This document shows positions 12,411-23,891 of a stretch of 60,000 nt of DNA, piece by piece. Where the stretch lies: NCBI RefSeq assembly GCF_008831285.2, contig NC_045149.1:10258417-10318416 (forward strand), read 5' to 3'. Under the pieces are notes generated by a model. That model saw nothing but the letters and a program-made list of their open reading frames with translations, was not told the DNA's origin and made no database searches. The stretch comes from Nymphaea colorata (taxonomy: Eukaryota; Streptophyta; Magnoliopsida; Nymphaeales; Nymphaeaceae). A program made the position numbers and the translations under genes. Position 1 is the first letter of the stretch. The number at the start of each line of letters is the position of its first letter.

Positions 12411-12723
12411 ATATATGTATGTGAAAATTGAAATCTATCGGCTACCTCTTTGGTAGGATGGTTATTTTTTGTTTTGTCATTAAAAACCATTGCAAAAGGT
12501 GCATTTTGTCCCTAAAAATAGTGGTCAAGCAACTAGTCATTGTAACAACATTTTTTGACATGGTTTTTATAGATATAGATTAAAAAATAACCATATGACC
12601 AAAGAGGTAGATAGTGATTTCAATTCATATATAAATATATATATGAAAACTAAAATCAGTCTGCTACCTCTATAGCTAGATGGTTGTTTTTTATTTTGTG
12701 CTATTAAAAACTATCACAAAAAG
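12411..12723. repeat. Fold-back (inverted) repeat with a third partial copy
   Basis: Arm 12411-12498 (CTACCTCTTTGGTAGGATGG) pairs with the inverted arm 12549-12635 (CCATATGACCAAAGAGGTAG) around a spacer of about 50 bp. A further direct copy of the first arm follows at about 12641-12723. No transposase and no clear target duplication. Probably a MITE with a local duplication. Confidence 0.65.
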
Positions 12724-12825
12724 CTATCCATCTATCCAGATGTTCACACTCGCTGCCATATATATATATATATGACAACTTCTAGCCATCCACCTATCCA
12801 GATGTTCACACTCGCTGCCCAATGC
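12724..12825. repeat. Local direct repeat of about 30 bp
   Basis: TATCCAGATGTTCACACTCG occurs twice, near 12733 and 12795, separated by a short AT microsatellite. Confidence 0.8.
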
Positions 12826-13154
12826 ATTGAATTTGGCTGATGCGAGAATCTGGATGGACGGATGGCCATAAGCTTTTAGTAATCCTCTATAATATATATA
12901 TATATACTCCACACCCTTCACCTGTTTGATATGAGCAAGTGAGGCCAACCAAGGTGGGCATGGCCAGCACACAACTGGAAATTGGCCAATTAGCTCATGA
13001 CTACAATTTTGGTACTTTAGGAGAAACGGCTTGCCATGGTAAACTAGAAAGTGCATGCAATAAATGTGCACCGTGGAATTTTGGGCATTTCAAAACAAAC
13101 AAACATTTTGGGACAGATTCACGTTGGCACTGGAGCCAGGTCTGCTGCTAAGAG

Positions 13155-13480
13155 GTTATTATTTGACAGCAGGAATGCTTTGTGAGTGTTCTTTATATGT
13201 ACCAATCTTTAAGGCAAATTCATATACCACTAGAACTAACGTTCCATAAATCTGTTCAATTTTTAAGATAGATTCTTGTAACACACACTAGATGTTTTCG
13301 CTATCAAATGACTCATAAGGGGTTGTTTAACAGCAATGACATTCTATGGTTGACCCATGAATATACACAAATTTTTGGACAGATTCATGAAACACTAGAA
13401 CTAATGTCCTATGAATCTGACCCCATCTTTGGATAAATGCATGGGACACTCATATAGTGTCCCTACTGCCAAACGACATG
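13155..13480. repeat. Diverged direct repeat, about 164-bp period
   Basis: The sequence around 13227 (CACTAGAACTAACGTTCC) recurs around 13391 (CACTAGAACTAATGTCCT) with similar flanking text. Related motifs (ATGAAACACT) reappear at 59800-59870, so this is a dispersed family. Confidence 0.5.
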
Positions 13481-15534
13481 TGAAGGAACCACTATACAAC
13501 GGACCATGGGAGGTTGACCCAAAATAGGCACAAAAATTACCAAAACCAAGTAAAGCCACACTAGGATAAAATGATAGAGTGAAATCCCTCTTTTTGCGAA
13601 GAAGTAAGAGCTCCATGCTGCAATTTTGGATGAAAAAATGAGAAACTTCTACCAAAAGCTTTTCAAGATCTGGATTGACTTAGAAAAATGTTTATAGGTT
13701 GAATGCATCATGTGTGGCTAACCAATGTAACACACAAAGGAGAAAAATGGTTGTCAATGTTTTTATACAAACAGATTTCTCATAAGCATGGACAAGAAAA
13801 GACCATAATGAGGATAAAAATACTCCTATTGTTACATTTGGCAATAGGGAAGTGGCAGAGTTAGACACTTTGGGCCAAGGGGGACCAGTACATAGTAAAT
13901 GAAAAAGAAATTAATGGTGTACACTTTTCTAAGTTTCTTATGATCATATTATCAATAGCAAGTATCTTTCAAGAATGACCCACTAGCTAAAACATCTGTC
14001 CTCTAACCATGTACTATAATATGTCCTGCTGACACTACTAAATGTCATTTTGGGGGCAAAATGTCTTTTAAAACATGTTCTCTTGATGGTCAAAACTGAG
14101 GGTTTTTCATAGAAAATGTCATTTTTGTCTTGTGACCCAAACAAGTAAACAAAGTTTGAAAAATTGCTTTTAAAAATGATGTTTTCATAAATCTAGCTCT
14201 TCGGAAAACAATAATTTTTTAGGTGCGATCCAAACACAACCTAGGGTAAAAGTATAAGAACATAAAAATTCACATGTAAAATATAACAAATTTCTTTTTT
14301 GTTTGACATGTCTCAATTATCCCATATCCTACACAAATATCCTTTGTCAATGCATATAAATGCATAACCTTTTATGATAAAGCATGACAACAAATTACAG
14401 GCTTTTGGCAGGACTTAATCATTACTGGTCTGGAACAAACACATGTCATTAATCTAGAAAAATAAATTTTCAAATAAACATGTTAAGAAAAAGAACCTCA
14501 ATATGCTTAACATTTGAAAATATGCAAATATCTCTTGTAAAATCATCACATAATTACATCTTCTTTTCAACATTGTAGATGAATCTCAATCTCTATAATT
14601 GACAGAAAAAACAAGAACCAATTAAAATACAATCTAATGTATTTGGCAATGTTCAAATTCAATGAATTAAGGAAATATGTTTAATTGGTACGACAAACAG
14701 TGAATCAAATTCCTAACTTAGCAAGAAAATTATTTCAAAATGCTGGTTAAAAAGATAAATAGATTCCACTCAATTTTGGCATATTTTGGGAATCAATCAA
14801 TAAATGGCAGTCAGTGGTAGTCACTAGGAATCCCCTTCCAATCTTGCTTCCCTAGTCTGACACTTTACACAGTTCAGGAGAATAATCATAATCATGTTTA
14901 TCTGCCTAAAAATACACATTCTTGGAACACTGTGTTCCAAAGAATGCAGTGTTACATCTACAAAGCTCCCCCTATAAAATGAAGTTAGTGCAATACAAAT
15001 TTATATGACCAACTCGGGATTCTGTAAATTCTAAATCAATAAATTAAATGTATTTCCCTATCCAATTAGTGGGCAACATGATTCAATTTTTTCTCACTGT
15101 TTAGCATTTGGAACACAAGTCAGCCCCAAAAAAAGGGCTGAACGGAAAAGATTAATGCACAATTCAACAAACAATCAACATAAAAAGTGAGCTAGAAAGT
15201 GTATATGTGAGTGAGAAAAACTAAATTAAGAAAACAAATAACAAGAAGAAATACAGCCAAGTTCGTAGAGCACAAAACTAAGAAACTTACCACTATACTT
15301 AGAGACAACGAAGGAGACCAGTTCATGAAATCTATCTGAAATTGCTAGCAAGACCAACTAAGAAAGGATAAGGATCACAGGATCCTGTGGCAAAAGCCAG
15401 TTTAGCTGAATAGAGACCAGAACACCCAAATAAAAAAAAAAAAATCCCCAAATGGCCAAATTAATAAATCAAAACACAAAGTTAGTAGCAGTCTAGCAGA
15501 CTATAGAGCGAAGCTACAAGGAATAAGAACCCCT
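13481..15534. other. Intergenic DNA, no gene identified
   Basis: AT-rich, without long open frames. CTGTGTTCC next to a near-complement at 14925-14950 makes a small palindrome. Nothing else could be supported. Confidence 0.45.
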
Positions 15535-15745
15535 TTCCTTCATGGTGGAGCCCTGCCGGCTCCACCCCTGCTATCACCATAAGGCGGCCGTCGCCCCGAC
15601 GCCACCGTGATGCCGCCGGTGGCCCCGCCAGTGATGGGAGGGGGCAAGTTTGGTGGGGCACCCATTTGAAGAAAATGGCGAGAGGGAGGGAGGGAAGGAG
15701 GAGATGAAATCAGGGGGAGAGCGAGGGAGGGCGATCTAGGATGGG
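15535..15745 (-). other. GC-rich island with a 41-codon Gly/Pro-rich open frame
   Basis: This block is sharply more GC-rich and CpG-containing than its AT-rich surroundings. On the minus strand, a CT-rich leader (15735-15670) precedes an ATG at 15665 and a frame of 41 codons ending at TGA (15540), rich in Gly, Pro, Ala and Arg. The arrangement resembles the start of a plant gene (UTR plus first exon), but no continuation was found downstream. It could equally be a retrotransposon leader or a gene fragment. Confidence 0.2.
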
Positions 15746-15795
15746 TTAGATTTGATATTCTTAAATGTTTAGATAAATTAGAGCTAGCATTCTAG

Positions 15796-16673
<878 letters not shown>

Positions 16674-16676
<3 letters not shown>

Positions 16677-17189
16677 CGTACAGCCTTGTCATCTTTGTAC
16701 ACCACCAAAAATTGGTAGTAAAACATCTTCACGCATGCGTTGGGCAGATTGGATTTTGCACCAATCCTGTTAATTGAGGCTGCTATCGACTTGACCAATG
16801 CTAATCTCCACAAACAAAGAGAAAAAAAAAAGGGGTTGGTGGTCAAGAATGTCGGCCATATTATATGATTACAAATGTTAAGTGGAGAGGACCCACACGA
16901 CGACCCAAATCCATCAACCTGACAAGGTTGGCCCCAGGGGAGCCGTTCTTTTCAATTTATTCCCTGTGCCGGTCAATCATCAACAACCGATACAAGGAGC
17001 CTTCCAAAAAATATAATGCTGATGCTCGACTCCCCTCAATTTGATAATATAGCATCGAGCTTCCTTAACTCATGTTTATGTTAAAGTTAAAGTCTCGCTT
17101 TTATTTTTTGACTTGTATAAAAAGTTTACCTACTTTCCTTTAACTAATTCAACCATGGACGACCATCTAGCAGTTAATGCTAGTCGAGT
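16674..17189. other. Intergenic DNA, nothing identified
   Basis: No gene, terminal repeat or recognisable motif was found. Confidence 0.45.
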
Positions 17190-17375
17190 CAACGTGAGTT
17201 TAAATGTTCCGTGTTGTTACAACTCAAACTCAACTTGTTCAGCATTTTGAGCATAAATTGAAACTCGAGTTCTACTCATTTATAAATGAATTGAGTTCAA
17301 GCCGAGTTTTTATGAGTGAGTTCGAGTGGAACTCCAATTGGCTGGACTCATTGTGCACCCCTATTTATTATGCCC
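17190..17375. mobile_element. hAT-like remnant, right terminus visible
   Basis: TCGAGT/GAGTTCGAG-rich sequence ends in GTGCACCCCTA, in reverse TAGGGGTGCAC, a typical hAT terminus. The matching left end was not found. The flanking 8-mer on the right is TTTATTAT. Confidence 0.4.
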
Positions 17376-19136
17376 ATGACAAATTATCAAAATCTGACTA
17401 AATCAGCCGACTCAAATAAGTGTGCCGACTGCCGGCATCATGCAAAGGAAGATCTATAGAAAAGGTGCAAATCGATCAAAATGCCTTAAAATTGGACATA
17501 TGAGGGTAGTGCATATAACCAGTTTCGACAAGTGGATTACTGATCCACAGGGCTACTTTGGTGTTATGCCCTTCACACCCTCCAGTGGGTCCAGTTGGAG
17601 CGCATAGTGAAGGGCCATAACAAACAACAAACTCTACGAGACTCAGATTCCTTTGGAGTTATTTTCTCTAGGAAACATTTTCTTTGAATTTTTGGTGACA
17701 TAACTTCCTCAAATACAAAGAACGTAGAATTTGGCGACTCCGGTAGGTGCGAGTTCCCTTGGGTAGTCTTTCTAAAAATTGAAAATTGGATTAAATCGGC
17801 GAGGCTATCGGTTCAGTGATATATAAAGTTAACTTAAAATAATAAAAAAAAACAATAAATGAAATGTGATACTCCTCTATGTGCCAATGAATTGAACCAA
17901 TTAGAGTCAGCCGATTCAGACCGATTTGTCGCCAACACTTGACTTAAGTGTACATACAATGGTGTGGACGTTTGGCCTTGGACACGCCGAAAGTTTGGCC
18001 GGACTCAGATATGCCACTGCAGCCGAAAGTGACAAAACTCTGCCATCAATTTTATACCTACCAGGGCAAATCTAAGCAGTTCGGTCACCTAAATATGATC
18101 ATGTTAACCCATACTATTTTGAATTTCATGATTTATAAAACAACTATTAATAGGTGAATTTCAGATTTTTCAACCATCTTGCATTTTCTAGCTTCTTGCA
18201 TATTAGACAACAAAATCAATACATATTAAGTTCTAATTGAATAAGAAGTTAACAACCCACCGCTAGTAAAAGAGGTCCGAAAGCCTCCCATTTTTGTTAC
18301 CTACAAATGGGATCCTAGACTGCATAAGCATCCAATGACAACTTTGCGCTACCACTGAAGGCACAAAGATATAGTGCCCAAGAATCAAACTAAAGATTTA
18401 CCTCTTTACAAGCCCCTAACCCGATCGGCTATGAAGTCCCTTGAAGCCAACATTCATAAAGACATGTTATAAATGTTTTGATTTTTTTGAAAAAAAGATC
18501 AACAAAGTGCTAACACATTTGCCTGTTGTTTTTTGCACTAGCGTCTATTCATACAACTTAATTTGTTCTCCACAAGCTGGAGATTAAGTTCACTCCTAGA
18601 TGAGCAACTTGAAGCCTCCAAAAGTTAGAAGCTCATGAAATAATTGAGGATATATTACAATTTTTGCAATTAGCCCGAAGCAAGGACTCGTTTTGGATTG
18701 TAAGAAACAGTGGGGTGGCATTTTACAATTTTACGAATGTCGAGTAGCTATATAGTCGTGCCTTCCTTTCTCCCCTTTTTTCTCTCCGTTTCAGTATATA
18801 TATATAGTCCCTAACTTCCTAAGTCTGATGCTATGAAAAAAACGACACATACACAACTAAATTTTTGGAAATTAAAAGTTTTGGGATGTAATAACACAAG
18901 TTTCATGCAATGAGACGTGCTCATCTACTAAAATGCATTTTGGAAGGGATTTAATTGTTAATATCATCTTCCTCATCCGTTGATTAACCTGATTTCAACT
19001 ATTCAAACTGCAAATGAAAGTGCCTAATAAAAGCTACTTGTTGATGTATACAATAGTGACGATGACTGTTCGTCTTGGAAACGAAGGATGCAAACTCACA
19101 TTCAAATTAAAGTTTGATCATGGGGAAAGCACCATA
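17376..19136. other. Intergenic DNA, no gene identified
   Basis: Includes a moderately GC-rich block (17400-17990) without recognisable coding, and a block at 18240-18430 with weak tRNA-like motifs that was not accepted as a SINE. Confidence 0.4.
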
Positions 19137-19144
19137 CCTAGGGG

Positions 19145-19335
19145 CAGGGGCGGAGTCAGAAATTTTTCATGAGGGGGGCCAAATTAAAGTTTTTAAATTT
19201 TGATTAGAGCCGAAATTTTATTTTTCAATTTTATATAGAACAAGTAAAATTTTCTAAAATTTACATATAATTTCTTTTAAAATTTTTTGAGATGAGGCCA
19301 AGGCCCAAGCGGGCCCTACCTTGGCTCCGCCCATG
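19145..19335. mobile_element. 191-bp hAT-type MITE with perfect 8-bp target duplication
   Basis: Ends are CAGGGGCGGAGTCA and, in reverse, CATGGGCGGAGCCA. The element is flanked by CCTAGGGG on both sides (19137-19144 and 19336-19343). The interior is AT-rich and non-coding. The 8-bp duplication and GGGGCGGAG ends fit a common plant hAT MITE type. Confidence 0.88.
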
Positions 19336-19343
19336 CCTAGGGG

Positions 19344-20198
19344 TGTTTGGTAAGAAGAATATAGTGTTCTTGAAAATTTGTTTTAAAAAAATAAAGTGTA
19401 GTTACGTACTAGCATTTTAATTTTTAGATTTAAAACAACTATAATTATATCATGTTCCTTGAAGCACCAAGTTAGTGTTTTGAAACATGTGTTGGAGAAA
19501 CATTTATTTCAAAAGGCCATTCTTCATGTCTCGGGGGCATGCAGACTGCACATTTGTCGCTTCGATTATCGTAAACTTTATTCTCATACAACACAACACT
19601 CAGGTCTCGACACAGCCCCAAACCCTGAAATCAACAGGAAAATGTGGCAGGGGGGGGACATCATTCCTCAGGTTTCGCCACAATAATGGATTTTTCTTGT
19701 TAAGTACCTGTAAATAAATCTGCTTCGTGCCTTTTCGGCTCGTATTAGAGGCAAAAATGTTGTCTAATTTTATCATATCAAGCTGGGCTCATGAAAACAA
19801 GCTGCCATTAATCAGTGGCTAATCTTTCACTCCTTTATCAAGCTCTCTGTCAGTATTCCGTGGCCTCAAAAGTCATTGATAATCCAGGGAGCTGTCACTT
19901 ATGGGATAGGGAGGAAAACGCGTTTGTTAACATTGATGGGAGACTATGAAACAGGAGAGAAATATATCAGGGTAAGGTGCGTTATCAATCAAAAGTTTCT
20001 GGAGCATTTAGTCCAACGATGGTGACCAATTCTGCCCCTCCAAGAAGGAAAAAGAGTGCAAAATGTTAATATGATCGAATTTCTTTGTCGTCACAATGCA
20101 TTTTCATCTTGGAGCAAGATTCCTTTCTGGAATTTTCTCTTTACGTGGCTAAAAGGACAGATATGATTCACTTCTTTTATGAGTGTCCTAAACATTAT
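19344..20198. other. Intergenic DNA, no gene identified
   Basis: No credible coding sequence or paired repeat was found. Confidence 0.4.
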
Positions 20199-20206
20199 TT
20201 TGACGG

Positions 20207-20607
20207 TAGGGATGTCAACATGCAGATCGGATTCGATTGAGATATATACTTTAACAAATCCACTTTTTTGGATACCTATGAATTCTGATTCAAATTCACT
20301 TTTGAATATGGATGAAGAAAAATCTATACTTTACCAAAATCTGAAATCCTAATTTATAATATGAATCCGATCTTAATTTGATTTTAAATTAACATCTGAA
20401 TCTGAATCGATTTTTAAGCCGAAACTGAATCCAAACCTGACCAATACTTACCTTAAATCTGAAAGTGAATCTGACCAGATGTCCTTTCTTATATCCAAAT
20501 CTTATCTGAATTCTTAATCGGATATCAAAACTAATTGGTTTAATATCCTATTTTTTTATGCGGTGCCGTTAGATATTGGACCTAGATCAGATTTATTGAT
20601 GTCCCCA
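20207..20607. mobile_element. 401-bp hAT-type MITE
   Basis: Left end TAGGGATGTCAAC; right end in reverse TGGGGACATCAAT. Flanked by TTTGACGG (20199-20206) and TTTGATGG (20608-20615), an 8-bp duplication with one change. The interior is made of imperfect AATCTGAATC/GGATTCG-type repeats and is non-coding. Confidence 0.82.
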
Positions 20608-20615
20608 TTTGATGG

Positions 20616-21904
20616 TAAGCTAAGAAAAGCCCAAAGAACTAAGCCTCAACCATGAATATGCTACCGAAATATTGATAGTATAAACTTACGAAATATACAC
20701 ACACATACTAGAAGAAAAAGGTTATTAGTTAATTTTTGTCATATAGTACTAGTTTGTACATTTTTATCTCAACTAATTGTAAAAGATCAATTGATTGATA
20801 TTATTCTTTATATGTCTAGTGCCTATGAATTTCTCTCTCACTCTCTCTCTACACACACACACAGATATATGTATTTTCTTCTAATAACAAAGCATGGAGA
20901 AACTTTTTCGGTGGATGAAAGACTAGGAGAGTCGACATTAATTTTTGTGTAGCAAGCAGCCATAAGAGTATTGAGCAGCTTTTAATGAAAAAAAAGGGCG
21001 CGGAAAACAGGACTGGGAAGTCTATGCTCCCACGAAACCAGGTGGTCTTCTTGGTCCTAGAAGAGGAAAAGCATCGGACCAGAGCCATGAGAATGCTTCT
21101 TCAACGTTGGCTTTCAACGTGAGTGAGAAAAAGCGAAAACTTCCAATTAAGCAGGTTGACAATTGGTAGCTATTGCACATGCAACACGCTGACATAAATA
21201 ATTTGATTGTGATCCGATAAATCAGTGTTAGTAATGATCGAACCGCCTTTTCAATCAGCCTTTCAGCTATCTACGCTCTTCGGGGCCTACATCTCGAAAA
21301 TACTTAATATCAATCTTGTTGTTAGCTACATCTATTGTCTATATGGTCAAAATCTCAAACGGGGACCTACTACTTTCAATTCCTACGCTTCGCTATGGGT
21401 CTAAAACTTTAGTTTCTCTCATGACGTGTTGAATCTATGAGAACTAAACCAAAAGCTTTTTCTTTAAACATGAAGAATTCGCTGCTGATCTCAATTGAAG
21501 AAGGATAGAGAGCGACTTATCAGGAGAGAACATTTTGGTAGCAGGATTCTCCATTGGAGAGTGGATGTTCATTTTTCAACCGTGCATTTCAGTAATAGCA
21601 AGTTGTCAACGGGATTGGCGCAATAGACAGGGTGGGGTCTCATAGACGGCCTTTTTGTTTCGAATTCTCGTAACAACAGTTTTTTTTTTTTTTTGTTGTT
21701 ATAAAGCTGGCACCGATATGCAAATTGAAATATAGCAGGGGTGCTACCCTGAACCACGGAAAGAAGCCTTGGACCTTGGAGGGATGAGGAAAATGGGAGA
21801 GACTTCGGTTTTCACTCGACAATGTAAAGCTTAAATGTGTGTGTGTGAGAGAGAGAGATAGAATAGGAGGGACAAACACCGTGTCCACTTTAGTTACAAC
21901 ACAT
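20616..21904. other. Intergenic DNA, no gene identified
   Basis: Contains short (CA)n and (CT)n tracts near 20830-20870. No coding evidence was found. Confidence 0.4.
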
Positions 21905-21905
21905 G

Positions 21906-21954
<49 letters not shown>

Positions 21955-21976
21955 AGAGAGAGAGAGAGAGAGAGAA
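21905..21976. repeat. (CA)n(AT)n(GA)n compound microsatellite
   Basis: Three dinucleotide runs follow one another: CA to 21920, AT to about 21952, GA to about 21976. Confidence 0.95.
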
Positions 21977-22310
21977 CAAGAAGAATCCTATCTTTGGTGC
22001 CCAGATTGGCATAATCTGGTAAGATCTGATTAACCCCTGCAACCGTTCCGGAAAGAGTTACTTGTTAAGGCTGCACATGAAGTGTGGGAAGTCAGTACCA
22101 AACTGCTGTTCAAAAGATTATAATATTCGTAGGTGTCACATTTTTAAAAAGTAAATGATTTTGGATTGGGTCCAAATTGTTTGGAAGCAATATGTAAATA
22201 TATTTGCAGAATCATAACTAGCATGAAGAGACAAAGAGCACTTGCAATAATGAGTTGGACCAAAATTAAACGATCTCACAAGATGCCGAGTAAGTAATTT
22301 AGACATATAA

Positions 22311-22544
22311 GGTTGTGTTTGATTACAGTTGACCTGAGATCCATAGTGATAGGATCTCTGGTCCGCGGTTTTAAGGTCCCACCCTACCTTAATCAAACCT
22401 CATATCTGCATTTTACAATGTAGTGTGAATTTGAGATCCACGCTAAGGGGTTCATGCTGAAATCAACAGTTTGTTAAAACTGTAGGTTTCAGCTATATCT
22501 CAGATCCCCTCGGACCTGAGGTCCATTGAAAATCAAACACAACC
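22311..22544. mobile_element. 234-bp MITE with 14-bp perfect terminal inverted repeats
   Basis: GGTTGTGTTTGATT opens the element and its exact reverse complement closes it. Similarity continues inward with GACCTGAGATC against GACCTCAGGTC, about 30 bp of imperfect TIR. Flanks give no clear 8-bp duplication; a 3-bp ATA duplication is possible, so the superfamily is open. Confidence 0.78.
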
Positions 22545-22856
22545 ATACTGTAAAAAGACTTAATTAATTTGGATATAGAGAGGTAAATGGTTAAAGCTAA
22601 CCTGTGGAAGCTTATGGGCATGAGAATAACTTTATGAAATAACTTTATGTTCAACCCAAGTTGTCAAAAGCTGTTGATTCACATTAGTTCAAAAAATTAG
22701 GGGTATGTCTTTATTTTGAACATGGAAAAAAAAATTAAAATGGTTTATGCATTCTGAACATGACTTGTGGATTTTGTTTTTTTCAAAGCCTTTTTTCTTA
22801 TTCATGGTTGTTGTAAACCCCAAAAAGAAGAAAAACCAAAGTGGTGCATGTGGTTT

Positions 22857-23171
22857 TCACACCTCTAGCCAGGGGCGTTCGAACAAATTTGGTTTCAAGA
22901 TCAGCTTCGGATTTTGAGATCCATATGTGGATTGTAAATCAGACTTTTTGATAATGTGAAACGGTAAACGATCCTGAAGGCGAATAATGTGTGTCAATAA
23001 CGATAATACTACAGGATCTACAAAGAAGTAGAGGTGGATCCAAGATTTCATGTTAAATTTACTTGATAGAAAGGTCCAAGTGGTAGCAGAAAATTTACTT
23101 CCAAAGAAAAGATGATCAACGTCTTCAACATGCTTGCAACAAGGAACACATCTATTACAAAGATTTACCAT
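22857..23171 (-). pseudogene. LINE reverse transcriptase C-terminal (zf-RVT) remnant
   Basis: A 104-residue minus-strand frame begins near NRCVPCCKHVEDVDHLFFG and continues FSATTWTFL. This matches the zinc-binding domain found at the end of plant LINE ORF2 proteins (two cysteines, then E-x-VDHLFF, then W). The rest of the frame and the upstream polymerase are missing, so it is a 5'-truncated scrap. Confidence 0.6.
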
Positions 23172-23314
23172 GGGAAACTAAGAAGAATAGGCGTGTACTC
23201 CAATTCTTTAATTAAAGGAAGCTAGAACGTCCAATATGGATCATCATACGAGTGAGGGTTCCAATTATATATGCTGGGCGTATTATGACGTCAACTCTTT
23301 GTTTCATTTACAGT

Positions 23315-23318
<4 letters not shown>

Positions 23319-23366
<48 letters not shown>

Positions 23367-23378
23367 GGAGAGAGAGAG
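23319..23378. repeat. (AT)n(GA)n microsatellite
   Basis: An AT run (23319-23350) passes into a GA run with one interruption. Confidence 0.95.
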
Positions 23379-23399
23379 TTGCATGTTAACTTGTCCAGC

Positions 23400-23891
23400 T
23401 ACTTGGTTCAACGATCACATTATGAACTAAAGAAAAATAGACGAAAGGCCAAGGCACGTTAGGAAAAGTTTGATGCATTCCTGAGACTAGTAAAGATGAG
23501 AGACTTAAGTGCACCTGTTTAAAGAAGAGCAACTTAACATGGCTAAATTTAAGGCAAGGGAATCTACGCACAGAACATGGCAAAAACTGAGGAAAGAAAC
23601 CGATGCAAGCAAAAGGCACGCTCTTTTTCCATTTCATTACATACTTGTAGTTACAAAAAGAATCTCAATAATACAGCATTAACAAATTCTGTTATACATA
23701 ATTGTCAAGAGTGCACAGAAATAACTAGAAGCTTTACTCTTGATGTCGGTGGGCCAAAAATATTTTAAGCCTGTGAAATATCTCCTTGACAAAATATCCT
23801 TTAAGAGCTTATAAAGAAATATGATTTTAACATAAGTTGCTGATACAAATATGCTGGACCGATTCTGATATTTAACACACTCCTTTTAACA
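23400..23891 (-). repeat. Probable 3' LTR of copia element A
   Basis: Just after the RNase H stop, the minus strand has a purine tract (TTGAAGGGAGGA) followed by TGTTAAAAGGAG starting at 23891. That is the expected polypurine tract plus TG start of a 3' LTR. The far end is not fixed, because the 5' LTR copy needed to define it was not found. The left coordinate is a rough guess. Confidence 0.45.

Noticed and set aside
18240-18430. Possible minus-strand SINE with tRNA-like boxes
   Set aside because: The B-box-like and A-box-like motifs are weak and in the wrong order or spacing.
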